Assembly (NCBI GenBank): GCA_911810475.1
Contig: OU461276.1
Coordinates: forward strand, 100,823-164,822
Direction: 5' to 3'
Source: Candidatus Celerinatantimonas neptuna
Lineage (GTDB): Bacteria; Pseudomonadota; Gammaproteobacteria; Enterobacterales; Celerinatantimonadaceae
Length of the DNA: 64,000 nucleotides
Positions 1-8,690 of this stretch are shown here, one piece after another (the first letter of the stretch is position 1; each line of letters begins with the position of its first letter). The translations under genes and the position numbers were made by a program. The notes beneath the pieces were generated by a model that saw nothing but the letters and a program-made list of their open reading frames with translations, made no database searches and was not told the origin of the DNA.

Positions 1-321
1 TGTATCATTTGTATTGCAAAAAGGACAACGCACAAGGATCTCTTCAGTTTAAGGATATCTGAACTTAGTGTACCCAGATTCACCAATAAGGTACAGTAAA
101 GAGGCCGCCAACACTGACTGTCAAGTATTATAGGTTTAAAAGTATCATTTATTTACTCCGAATTGTTAAATATAATTTAACATTGTTTTTAGCCTGAGCA
201 ACATTGCCTTCATATCTGTTTTTTGTAAGATTTAAGTCTTTAATACCACTTTTAACTTAGACCATTACTTTTGTCCATTTTTGGAAAAGTTCCCGACCTT
301 TACAACAAGAAGTGAAACCTT
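1..321. other. Non-coding stretch at window edge
   Basis: I see no convincing gene here. It is AT-rich and carries the upstream region of the DoxX gene. The sequence AAGAAGTG just before 322 is a plausible ribosome-binding site. The far left could hold the tail of a gene outside the window, but no reading frame supports one. Confidence 0.4.
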
Positions 322-759
322 ATGTCATTTATCAATCGTGTATTATCAAGCCGGCCTGCAATTGCTCCTCTTTTATTACGAATTCCTGTAGGTATTATTT
401 TTATAGGGCATGGTAGCCAAAAGTTATTCGGCTGGTTTGGTGGCTATGGTTTAGAAGGAACAGCCCATTGGATGGCATCCATCGGATTAACCCCGGGCAT
501 TGTCATGGCTACGTTATCAGGCAGCGCAGAATTCTTCGGAGGATTATGTATTTTTCTGGGATTGTTAACCCGTCCTGCCGCAGCTGTTGTTTGTTTCACA
601 ATGTTAGTTGCTATTTTCTCGGTACACATCAGCCACGGTCTCTTTTTAGCTCATCATGGTTTTGAATATGCATTAGCACTTGCTGCAGTGTGTGCATCGT
701 TAGTAGCATCAGGTTCTGGCCACTGCGGAATTGATAAAATCTTATCAAAGCGCGTCTAA
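322..759 (+). CDS. DoxX family membrane protein
   Basis: This 145-residue hydrophobic protein belongs to the DoxX family of small four-helix inner-membrane proteins. The family signature is visible as RIPVGIIFIGHGSQKLFGWF near residues 21-40, followed by the glycine-rich GYGLEGTAHWMASIG. Three further hydrophobic segments follow, near residues 60-80, 84-105 and 110-130. Family members have been linked to redox and thiol stress or act as accessory oxidoreductase subunits, but the biochemical role is poorly defined and nothing next door narrows it. The gene stands alone and is followed by a clear hairpin terminator. The ATG at 322 is preceded by a purine-rich AAGAAGTG. Confidence 0.85.
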   Translation: MSFINRVLSSRPAIAPLLLRIPVGIIFIGHGSQKLFGWFGGYGLEGTAHWMASIGLTPGIVMATLSGSAEFFGGLCIFLGLLTRPAAAVVCFTMLVAIFSVHISHGLFLAHHGFEYALALAAVCASLVASGSGHCGIDKILSKRV

Positions 760-781
760 CCCAGGTTAAACACCATATCTG

Positions 782-815
782 GCTGACCGAATCCCAGCAT
801 TCGGTCAGCTTTTAT
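782..815 (+). terminator. Rho-independent terminator of doxX
   Basis: A perfect 11-bp stem (782-792 with 799-809) closes a 6-base loop and is followed by a short T run. It lies 22 bases after the DoxX stop codon. Confidence 0.75.
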
Positions 816-868
816 TGACCATTCATAAACGACAACACTAACCCGCCGCTTATTTGTTATATTCAATA

Positions 869-1474
869 TTATAAATTTAACTCTGGGATCATCGAACAAA
901 CCAACAAACCAGCAGCAACATAATTAAATATTCTCAAATAAAGAGGACGCTTTAATAACAACCTCAAATGGCGCCCCATCAATAACCAGCTACCGCAGCA
1001 AAGAAAACCAGCTGCAACAAAAATCAATACAACCCAAACCATATGGTGACTCAACATTTGATTGGGAATTAAATAAGTCGACACCGCGCCCGCTGCAACG
1101 ATCCATGCTTTAGGATTAGCCCATTGGAAAAGTGCAGACTGAAAACAGGTCAATGGTTTAGCTATTTTCTTAGACTCAAGAACATGATCGTCAACAGAGC
1201 TATTGGCAATACGCCAGGCTAAATACAAAAGATAACACATCCCAATAATTTTGATTGCACTAAGCACCTGAGGATTCAACATCAGTATTGGCATGCTTCC
1301 AATGGACAGTATCAGTAACATGGCTGGAAATCCGATACTGATCCCCAGTAAATGCGGCAAACTTCGACGCATTCCAAAGTTACTTCCAGAACTCAACATC
1401 ATGAGATTATTGGGCCCTGGAGTTCCTGACGTCACAATAGCAAAAAGAATAATCCCCCAATAAGTATCCCACAT
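869..1474 (-). CDS. LysE/RhtB family amino-acid exporter
   Basis: This 201-residue inner-membrane protein has the length and layout of the LysE/RhtB translocator family, which exports amino acids or related metabolites. The N-terminal family motif TPGPNNLMMLSSG is seen near residues 18-30, on the first membrane helix. Hydrophobic segments follow near 40-62, 70-88, 112-132, 145-166 and 178-198. The substrate cannot be told from sequence. The ATG at 1474 is preceded by AAGGGAG at good spacing. The gene is monocistronic and convergent with the DoxX gene. Confidence 0.85.
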   Translation of the reverse strand: MWDTYWGIILFAIVTSGTPGPNNLMMLSSGSNFGMRRSLPHLLGISIGFPAMLLILSIGSMPILMLNPQVLSAIKIIGMCYLLYLAWRIANSSVDDHVLESKKIAKPLTCFQSALFQWANPKAWIVAAGAVSTYLIPNQMLSHHMVWVVLIFVAAGFLCCGSWLLMGRHLRLLLKRPLYLRIFNYVAAGLLVCSMIPELNL

Positions 1475-1670
1475 AGCAAACTCCCTTAAACGATTCCAAA
1501 ACAGATAACTTAAACAATGATTAAAACCGAAGACTCAGACAACAGGCTAATCTGAAGATATCTTTACAATACAATAAACCTGAGGTAATAAAAATACTTG
1601 CTCTAGATATTATTAGTCCGAAATCAATATGAAAAACAAAGAGAAAGATATTACATCGATAACGACAAAC

Positions 1671-1698
1671 GAAAAAGCCGCAGAAAATCACTACGGCT
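1671..1698 (-). terminator. Rho-independent terminator of glyA
   Basis: On the minus strand an 8-bp stem (1691-1698 with 1676-1683, one G-U pair) closes a 7-base loop and is followed by five T. It lies just past the glyA stop. The 1475-1721 interval holds no other recognisable feature. Confidence 0.75.
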
Positions 1699-1721
1699 CT
1701 TATCAACTTACAAGTTATTCA

Positions 1722-2975
1722 TTATGCGTAGACAGGGAATCGTTTGCACAACTCAATAACTTTTGCCTGTACATCCTTGATGTTCTGTTCGTTCTCGATA
1801 TCGTCTAAAACATCACAAATCAGACCAGTCAGATATCTCGCTTCTTCTACACCGAAACCACGACGGGTCATCGCAGGAGTACCAATTCGAAGACCTGACG
1901 TAACAAATGGAGAGCGCGGATCATTTGGAACTGCGTTTTTATTAACGGTAATATTTGCCCGACCCAGCGCCGCATCAGCATCTTTACCGGTAATGTCTTT
2001 ATCAATCAGATCAAGCAGGAACAAATGGTTTTCAGTTCTATTAGAAACCACTTTATAACCACGTTCCTGGAAAACTGACACCATGGCCTTAGCATTATCC
2101 AATACACCTTGCTGATAGACCTTAAATTCAGGTTCCATCGCTTCTTTGAAAGCAACAGCTTTGGCAGCAATAACGTGCATTAATGGACCGCCCTGACCCC
2201 CCGGGAATACGGCAGAATTTAGTTTTTTCTCAATTTCAGGATTCGATTTAGCCAGAATAAGTCCACCGCGAGGTCCAGCCAGAGTTTTATGTGTTGTCGT
2301 TGTAGTCACATCAGCAATAGCCACAGGGCTTGGATACAAACCAACAGCAACCAGACCTGCGACATGGGCCATATCAACAAACAAATAAGCACCGACAGAG
2401 TCAGCGATATCACGAAAACGCTGCCAATCAACGATTCCGGAATAAGCAGAGAAGCCTGCAACGATCATTTTTGGTTGATGCTCTTTTGCTAACGCTTCAA
2501 CCTGATCATAATCCAGCTCACCAGTATCAGGTTTAATCCCATATTGGTATGCTTTGTAAATCTTACCTGAAAAGCTAACACTTGCGCCGTGAGTCAAATG
2601 TCCACCATGAGCGAGGCTCATTCCCAAGACGACATCACCAGGGTTCAATAATGCCTGATAAACAGCCGCATTAGCCTGAGAACCTGAATGAGGCTGAACA
2701 TTGGCATAATCGGCACCAAACAGTGCTTTAGCACGATCAATAGCTAACCGCTCAACCACATCAACATACTCACAACCGCCATAATAACGTTTGCCCGGAT
2801 AACCTTCTGCATACTTATTCGTTAACTGTGAACCTTGTGCCTGCATTACCCGCGGGCTGGTATAGTTTTCAGAAGCGATCAATTCAACGTGTTCTTCCTG
2901 TCGATTTTGTTCAGCAGACATTGCCTGCCATAGATCTGCATCATAATCAGCAATATTCATGTCGCGTTTAAGCAT
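1722..2975 (-). CDS. glyA: Serine hydroxymethyltransferase
   Basis: GlyA is a cytosolic PLP enzyme that interconverts serine and glycine and supplies 5,10-methylene-tetrahydrofolate for purine, thymidylate and methionine synthesis. The protein is 417 residues, the same length as the E. coli enzyme, and starts with the matching [12 protein letters not shown]. The PLP-lysine region is clear: [15 protein letters not shown] near residues 225-239. The glycine-rich VFPGGQGGP follows near 257. The ATG at 2975 has an AGGAGA ribosome-binding site. The gene has its own terminator and a structured upstream region. metE lies upstream on the same strand but about 420 bases away, so a separate promoter is likely. 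Confidence 0.98.
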   Translation of the reverse strand: MLKRDMNIADYDADLWQAMSAEQNRQEEHVELIASENYTSPRVMQAQGSQLTNKYAEGYPGKRYYGGCEYVDVVERLAIDRAKALFGADYANVQPHSGSQANAAVYQALLNPGDVVLGMSLAHGGHLTHGASVSFSGKIYKAYQYGIKPDTGELDYDQVEALAKEHQPKMIVAGFSAYSGIVDWQRFRDIADSVGAYLFVDMAHVAGLVAVGLYPSPVAIADVTTTTTHKTLAGPRGGLILAKSNPEIEKKLNSAVFPGGQGGPLMHVIAAKAVAFKEAMEPEFKVYQQGVLDNAKAMVSVFQERGYKVVSNRTENHLFLLDLIDKDITGKDADAALGRANITVNKNAVPNDPRSPFVTSGLRIGTPAMTRRGFGVEEARYLTGLICDVLDDIENEQNIKDVQAKVIELCKRFPVYA

Positions 2976-3395
2976 TTATTTCTCCTGGCTCACAATTTCA
3001 ATGGGGGACCTTTTCAGAAAAGGCATTGCACTTTAGTTTGCGGATATCACCTTGCTTGGCGTTTTGACCTTCAATCCGCACTGGAAACAGAATCATTCCG
3101 CAAATTTCGATGAAGCTCAACCTTTTCATGCAAGGTTTTTTAATAAATATGAAAAAATTTTGATTCGATGGTCAATAATCAATCTTATTGAACCTAAAAA
3201 ATCATATAATTAGAATTAATGACAATTAACTTTTCATGGCTTTTTAATATTATGTCAGATGATCTTGTATGCCATGATAAAAAGTCTGTTATATCAAATT
3301 TAATGGGTCTAAACAGCCAGTAAAAACCTTTCACGATACGAAATCATTCCCCATTTCAACCAGTTAACATTCAACGATAAAATGGGGAAAAAGAA
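2976..3395. promoter_or_regulatory. glyA upstream region with hairpins
   Basis: This 420-base gap between metE and glyA has no gene but contains inverted repeats. A 6-bp perfect hairpin lies at 3009-3023 (CCTTTT, loop CAG, AAAAGG). The arms TTTGCGGA at 3037-3044 and TCCGCAAA at 3097-3104 are complementary. A hairpin at 3119-3137 is followed by a T run on the plus strand, so it looks like a plus-strand terminator although no plus-strand gene precedes it. A long-loop inverted repeat (CCCCATTT / AAATGGGG) sits just past metE at about 3350-3388. The region probably carries the glyA promoter and leader. I found no clear PurR or MetR consensus. Confidence 0.4.
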
Positions 3396-5678
3396 TTAGT
3401 CAGCTAACTCTTCTCGCAATTTTTTAGCCACATCAACCATCACTTTTAAAGATGCTTCTGTTTCAGGCCAGTCACGGGTTTTCAGACCACAGTCAGGATT
3501 GACCCACAGGCGTTGTACTGGAATTTTCTTCGCCGCTAAGCGGAGTAATTCTTCAATCCATGCTGCTTCAGGAACAACTGGGGAATGAATATCATAAACT
3601 CCTGGACCAATCTCATTAGGATAATCAAATGCTTCGAAGGCATCCAGCAATTTCATAGCAGAACGAGAGGTTTCAATGGTAATAACATCCGCATCCATAT
3701 CAGCAATTGATGCAATAATATCATTGAACTCGCTGTAGCACATATGGGTATGGATTTGAATCGCATCGTTTGCTGAAGATGCACTTAATCTGAATGCCCG
3801 AACCGCTCGTTCAAGATAACTGTTCCACTGGCTACGACGCAACGGCAATCCTTCACGCAATGCTGGTTCATCAATTTGGATCACCTGAATACCAGCTGCT
3901 TCTAAATCAGACACTTCATCACGTAAAGCCAAACCGATTTGATCAGCCACATCAGCTCTTGGCAGATCACTGCGAACGAAAGACCAGCTTAAAATAGTCT
4001 GAGGTCCCGTCAGCATACCTTTTACAGGTTTATGACTCAGTGACTGAGCATATTTGCTCCACTGTACAGTCATTGGAGCTGGTCGGCTAACATCACCAAA
4101 AATAATCGGTGGTTTAACGCAACGAGTTCCATAACTTTGTACCCAGCCGAATTGAGTTTGAGCCACACCATCTAATAAAGGTGCAAAATATTCAACCATA
4201 TCATTACGTTCTGGCTCACCATGGACAAGAACATCAAGACCCAAACTTTCCTGGCGGGCAATGACATCACTGATTTGACTTGCTATAAAATCATCATAAG
4301 CAGCCTGGGTAATGGCTCCTTTACGAAATTCAGCTCGTTTTTGACGAATCTCACCAGTTTGAGGGAATGAACCAATGGTTGTTGTTGGTAGCAATGGCAG
4401 ATTTAAAATATCGTGCTGGATTTTTTGACGTTCAGCGTAAGGTTTCGCACGGTGGAAATCAGCTTCACTAAGAGATTCGACGCGGTTACGAACATCAGGG
4501 TTTGTAATGCGTAACGACTGGGAGCGAGACGCCACGACCTGATTACTTTGAGCGAGCCACTGACCATCACGTTCATCAGCTCGATGATCCAGATAATGAC
4601 CGATCGTAACGAGTTCAGACAATTTCTGTTTAGCAAAACTCAACCAACTTAACAGCTCGTTATCTAATTTTCTTTCCCGTTCCACACTCACCGGTGAATG
4701 TAACAGGCTGCATGATGGCGCTAGCCACAATTGGTCGCCACGTTGTGTCGCAACACTCTGAAGTAATTTGATACAAGACTGTAAATCAGTCCGCCAGATA
4801 TTACGTCCATCAACGACACCCAGTGATAAGACCTTATCAACTGGCCATTCGGCGATTGCCTGATCAAGCTGTTGTGGAGCCCGGACTAAATCCAGGTGAA
4901 TACCATCAACCGGCCATTTGGCAACATCACTTAAAGGCATAGAAACTTCACCAAAATAACTGGTCAGAAGTAACTTAACCGGACAAGCAGATAACTGTTG
5001 GTACGTTTTGGCAAATGCATCTTGCCACTCTTTAGGCAATTCCAGAGCAAGAATCGGCTCATCAATTTGTACCCACTCGACACCTTTTTCAGCAACCGCG
5101 GTTAAAAGCTGGCGATAGCTATCTAACAAAGCAGGTAGTAAATCTAATTTTTCCCCTTCACGAAGACGACCAAGATACAAGAAAGTCAAAGGTCCGGTCA
5201 CAACGGCTTTAAGAGGTGTATTCAATGATTTAGCTTCATCAATTTGTGCAAGAAGCGAACTGTTTTTTAGCGTAAATACCTGATCGGAGGCAAATTCAGG
5301 GACTAGATAATGATAGTTAGTATCAAACCATTTGGTCATTTCTAATGCAGCATGGTTACTGCAACAACTACTAGCTCCCCGGGCCATTTGAAATAATTGT
5401 TCAAGTTCACTGATATCATTCTGATGACGATGGCGATCTGGAATGACATCAAATGTTAAAGATAGCTGTAAAATATGGTCATACCAAGCAAAATCCCCCA
5501 CAGGCAATAACTTAATACCGGCATCCAGTTGAGTCTGCCAATTCTGTTGACGAATTTGCTGCCCGACGCCCAATAGTTCTGATTCACTTAACTGGCCACG
5601 CCAAAAACTTTCAATTGCTTTTTTTAACTCGCGGTCACCACCAATACGGGGGTATCCTAGATTGTGTATTTGTGCCAT
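3396..5678 (-). CDS. metE: Cobalamin-independent methionine synthase
   Basis: MetE transfers the methyl group of 5-methyltetrahydropteroyl-triglutamate to homocysteine in the cytosol, the last step of methionine synthesis, without vitamin B12. At 760 residues it is full length. The N-terminal folate-binding half starts MAQIHNLGYPRIGGDRELK. The C-terminal catalytic half shows TTTIGSFPQTGEIR, QIDEPALREGLP, the zinc-ligand region IHTHMCYSEFNDII and the terminal zinc-cysteine motif WVNPDCGLKTR. The ATG at 5678 has a strong AGGAAGG site. It is divergent from metR across a 104-base gap with MetJ-like repeats, as in E. coli. Confidence 0.98.
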   Translation of the reverse strand: MAQIHNLGYPRIGGDRELKKAIESFWRGQLSESELLGVGQQIRQQNWQTQLDAGIKLLPVGDFAWYDHILQLSLTFDVIPDRHRHQNDISELEQLFQMARGASSCCSNHAALEMTKWFDTNYHYLVPEFASDQVFTLKNSSLLAQIDEAKSLNTPLKAVVTGPLTFLYLGRLREGEKLDLLPALLDSYRQLLTAVAEKGVEWVQIDEPILALELPKEWQDAFAKTYQQLSACPVKLLLTSYFGEVSMPLSDVAKWPVDGIHLDLVRAPQQLDQAIAEWPVDKVLSLGVVDGRNIWRTDLQSCIKLLQSVATQRGDQLWLAPSCSLLHSPVSVERERKLDNELLSWLSFAKQKLSELVTIGHYLDHRADERDGQWLAQSNQVVASRSQSLRITNPDVRNRVESLSEADFHRAKPYAERQKIQHDILNLPLLPTTTIGSFPQTGEIRQKRAEFRKGAITQAAYDDFIASQISDVIARQESLGLDVLVHGEPERNDMVEYFAPLLDGVAQTQFGWVQSYGTRCVKPPIIFGDVSRPAPMTVQWSKYAQSLSHKPVKGMLTGPQTILSWSFVRSDLPRADVADQIGLALRDEVSDLEAAGIQVIQIDEPALREGLPLRRSQWNSYLERAVRAFRLSASSANDAIQIHTHMCYSEFNDIIASIADMDADVITIETSRSAMKLLDAFEAFDYPNEIGPGVYDIHSPVVPEAAWIEELLRLAAKKIPVQRLWVNPDCGLKTRDWPETEASLKVMVDVAKKLREELAD

Positions 5679-5700
5679 ACCTTCCTCTTAATGGATGGAT

Positions 5701-5724
5701 AGATGTTTAGATGGCTATAACTAT
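5701..5724. promoter_or_regulatory. Candidate tandem MetJ boxes
   Basis: Two adjacent 8-mers, AGATGTTT (5701-5708) and AGATGGCT (5709-5716), each match the MetJ box AGACGTCT at six of eight positions. A weaker third, ATAACTAT, follows in register. MetJ with S-adenosylmethionine binds such tandem boxes and represses met genes. The site lies in the metE-metR divergent promoter region, where it is expected. I could not confidently place the MetR palindrome. Confidence 0.5.
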
Positions 5725-5782
5725 GACAGTTTGTTATTATGATGCAAAATCAACTTTTTCATAATTAACATGAGTAAGTTTA

Positions 5783-6712
5783 ATGATCGAAATTCGCCAT
5801 CTGTATACAATCCAAACGCTCAAACAAGCAGGTTCGGTCAGTCTTGCCGCTGAGCAGCTATTTCTCACGCAATCGGCACTTTCTCACCAACTTAAAGAAC
5901 TGGAACAACGGCTTGGACACCCACTTTTTATACGCAAAAGCAAACCGTTAAAATTTACGCAAGCAGGCAAAATATTACTGGAACTCGCCCAAACAATTCT
6001 TCCAGAAGTCGAAGCTGCCGAAAATCGCTTAAAGCCTGAATCTCCTATACCACCAACAGAACTCTCTTTAGCTCTGGAATGCCATAGCTGTTATCTTTGG
6101 TTGCTTCCTGCTCTTAAGCAATTTGCTGAGAAATGGCCAAATATTCATACTGAACTCGTCAACGAACACCCTTTTGATACACTTGATGCACTTGCAAAAC
6201 GTGATTTACACTGGGTATTAACGGCTGATCCTCAACCCCACACCAGTATTCAATATACACCGATATTTCAATATGAAACGGTTCTTGTTTGCCGCCCTGA
6301 TCATCCGCTGGCACAATTCGCTCAAATAACCCCAGAACAATTGGCAGACGCAAAGCTCATTACTTACCCGGTCAATCCTCAACGCTTAGATCTATTTACT
6401 GAATTTTTGCAGCCGGCAGGAATAAAACCCCACTCAACCCGTTATACTCGTCACCCGCTGATGATGCTTCAGCAAATCAGTCAGTCTGATGAGCTCGCAG
6501 CATTGCCCCGATGGGTTGTCACAGAACTTGCCCAGGCCATGCAATTAGCAACCATCAGTTTGGGAGAAGGATTATGGCGCACCATGTATCTGGCCCACTG
6601 GGGAGAGCTAACGCCATGGGGGCTCGACTTTGTCCAATCAGCTCATATACTAACTGTCAAATATCCGGGAATGACTCCCGTTAAATCCGCTTTGATTAAA
6701 TCAACACAATAA
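5783..6712 (+). CDS. metR: LysR-type regulator MetR
   Basis: MetR is a LysR-type activator of metE, metH and glyA that uses homocysteine as co-effector. The protein is 309 residues. The N-terminal winged helix-turn-helix is clear: IEIRHLYTIQTLKQAGSV, then AAEQLFLTQSALSHQLKELE near residues 22-41. A LysR substrate-binding domain occupies about 90-300. The gene is divergent from metE, the diagnostic arrangement for metR. The ATG at 5783 is supported by the family N-terminus. Confidence 0.95.
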   Translation: MIEIRHLYTIQTLKQAGSVSLAAEQLFLTQSALSHQLKELEQRLGHPLFIRKSKPLKFTQAGKILLELAQTILPEVEAAENRLKPESPIPPTELSLALECHSCYLWLLPALKQFAEKWPNIHTELVNEHPFDTLDALAKRDLHWVLTADPQPHTSIQYTPIFQYETVLVCRPDHPLAQFAQITPEQLADAKLITYPVNPQRLDLFTEFLQPAGIKPHSTRYTRHPLMMLQQISQSDELAALPRWVVTELAQAMQLATISLGEGLWRTMYLAHWGELTPWGLDFVQSAHILTVKYPGMTPVKSALIKSTQ

Positions 6713-6740
6713 CAAGCTGAATCAGCCTATTTTTCTGCCT

Positions 6741-6780
6741 TAATCGGAAACTTTTGTATGAAAGTGCTCCGATTAATTTT
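6741..6780 (+). terminator. Probable terminator of metR
   Basis: TAATCGGA (6741-6748) pairs with TCCGATTA (6768-6775). An inner CTTT/AAAG stem surrounds a small loop, and ATTTT follows. It lies 28 bases after the metR stop. The rest of the 6713-7023 gap is AT-rich and shows nothing else except AAAGGA before the next gene. Confidence 0.55.
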
Positions 6781-7023
6781 CTGATATGAAAACGATGACT
6801 GATTCAACCACAAACATTTTTTGACAAAGAGATTTAACACCAAAATCAAGCTTGATGATTATCAATAATGGACTTCTCCATCTCAAGTTGAAATTAAAAA
6901 GTTAATGGAATGTGTTGACATCGTTATAAATTCACATGATAAAATTCCCACAAATATAGGAGCTGCTTAATCTCTTATATACAAATACGTAAATGGATTT
7001 TTTATTGAAAGGATGCTCTGTGA

Positions 7024-8208
7024 ATGTCTTTCGATGTACCAACGGTTTTCGCACTCAACATTTTTATCGGAATCATTTCGATCTGTTGCCTGACCATTTT
7101 GCTAAAAGATAAGTATCAATGTCCCGGTATTTCTTATTGGTTATCTTCTCAGTGGTGTATGACCATTGGTATTATACTGATAATCGCTAGGCTTTGGCTT
7201 CCTCTCAGCTTAAGTGGCTTAGCCGGTAACACACTTATTTCTATGAGTATTTCATTAGTAATGATCGGTTTTTCCGCTTACCATAACACGTTATCACTAA
7301 AGTCATTTCGATGGCTAATATTCCCTGTTTTAATATTTATTGGTATAGGTTTTTGTCTGATTTCCCGGCAATCACTGACAACCCGGGAAATCATCTCTGA
7401 CTCACTCTTCATACCACAAATTTTTCTTTGCTCTTATATTTGCCTTCATTCCAGAGAAAAAGAAGAGAGTAGCCGACAATTATGGGCCTGTATTTTATTC
7501 GTGGGAGGAATAATCTTAAGCCTTCGCCTTATAAACAACAGCTTTTATCCGTTACATGAATCTTTTTTCAAAACCAATTTAGTCAATCTATTAGGCATTT
7601 TTGATGAAACTTTATATTTGCTAGGATCCGCAATTTGTATTCCTATTATTTCATCGCAATGGCTACAACAACAGCTAACCCATCATGCAAACTATGACCT
7701 TGTCACTGAAATCTATAATCGACGGGCTATGATGGAACTGGGCAATCAATTACTTCAACAAATAGATCGATCTTCTTCAACGAAAATATCCTTAGCTTTA
7801 CTTGATATTGATTACTTCAAAAAGATCAATGATCAATATGGGCACTTAGTCGGGGATATCGTGTTAAAACAAGTTGCCACATTAATTCAGACCAATGCAT
7901 TAGAAACAGACCTTATCTCACGCTATGGTGGTGAGGAATTCATTGCCCTACTTCCGTATAAAACATCAAAGCAAGCCAAAATCTGGGCTGAACAGGTAAA
8001 AAACCAAATAGAAGAACAAACAATGATTATCGATGGTCACCACATCAATATTACAGTCAGCATGGGACTTGTCGAATTCCAAAACCCAAACAACTCATTA
8101 ATCGAAACGATTCATAAAGCAGATATTGCGCTTTATCAGGCCAAAGATAATGGCCGCAATCAAGTCGTCGTTTTTTCTTCTGACTTACCCCTCCAAAAAA
8201 CGAACTAG
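7024..8208 (+). CDS. Membrane diguanylate cyclase (GGDEF)
   Basis: This 394-residue protein makes the second messenger cyclic di-GMP from two GTP. The N-terminal half is hydrophobic, with about six or seven membrane segments in residues 8-215 that I cannot assign to a named sensor family. The C-terminal GGDEF domain starts at about 225 (LVTEIYNRRAMMELGNQ) and carries an intact active site, RYGGEEF, with GGEEF at 302-306. The inhibitory I-site RxxD is not intact: the matching position reads LETD, so product inhibition through the primary I-site is unlikely. AAAGGA precedes the ATG. The 3' end overlaps the convergent macrodomain gene by 24 bases. Confidence 0.92.
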   Translation: MSFDVPTVFALNIFIGIISICCLTILLKDKYQCPGISYWLSSQWCMTIGIILIIARLWLPLSLSGLAGNTLISMSISLVMIGFSAYHNTLSLKSFRWLIFPVLIFIGIGFCLISRQSLTTREIISDSLFIPQIFLCSYICLHSREKEESSRQLWACILFVGGIILSLRLINNSFYPLHESFFKTNLVNLLGIFDETLYLLGSAICIPIISSQWLQQQLTHHANYDLVTEIYNRRAMMELGNQLLQQIDRSSSTKISLALLDIDYFKKINDQYGHLVGDIVLKQVATLIQTNALETDLISRYGGEEFIALLPYKTSKQAKIWAEQVKNQIEEQTMIIDGHHINITVSMGLVEFQNPNNSLIETIHKADIALYQAKDNGRNQVVVFSSDLPLQKTN

Positions 8209-8640
8209 CGTATGATCTTCACCCTGTAAAGCTCGCTCAATAATGGGGCCAATCAACAACCAATCACCGCCCCCTAACCCGGTACCGATGAACGGGTAGG
8301 CAATTCTTAAACCATGAAACTCTTTTTGAATCCGGCAAAACACTTGCTGTACAGCCTCATAATCAACATTTCCTTCGCCCCGATAGTCATATTGGATATA
8401 TGCATTCACGACAATGATATGTATCCCATGACGTTTGATTTCCGCTTGAGTATATAAGCCTAATTTACCTTTATCACCAGCAACTGTTATCTGATCTGCT
8501 TCCCATGCTTCCGGAAAGGCGTTTTTTATCGAGGCAGCTAAACCCTGTTCCATCATACCGAAACAATTTGTCCCATAAACAAGGACATCAAACTCCCCTT
8601 GCACCGCCATTTCTATAATATCGCCATCAACCACTTTCAT
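8185..8640 (-). CDS. Macrodomain protein (ADP-ribose binding)
   Basis: This 151-residue protein is a stand-alone macrodomain, a fold that binds ADP-ribose and often hydrolyses ADP-ribose adducts or ADP-ribose 1''-phosphate. The start VVDGDIIEMAVQGEFDVLVYGTN matches the first strand and the Asn-containing loop. The C-terminal GTGLGGGDW is the phosphate-binding loop. I chose the ATG at 8640 because GGAG lies seven bases before it; an in-frame ATG at 8652 has no good ribosome-binding site. It overlaps the diguanylate cyclase tail by 24 bases in convergent orientation. It sits just downstream of the ScsB-like gene on the same strand, and a 10-bp inverted repeat lies between them (8669-8678 and 8693-8702). 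The substrate is unknown. Confidence 0.85.
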   Translation of the reverse strand: MKVVDGDIIEMAVQGEFDVLVYGTNCFGMMEQGLAASIKNAFPEAWEADQITVAGDKGKLGLYTQAEIKRHGIHIIVVNAYIQYDYRGEGNVDYEAVQQVFCRIQKEFHGLRIAYPFIGTGLGGGDWLLIGPIIERALQGEDHTLVRFLEG

Positions 8641-8690
8641 GAGCTTCTCCATATTGCTTACAGTTGCCAGCTTTCAATTAACTATAGGTG

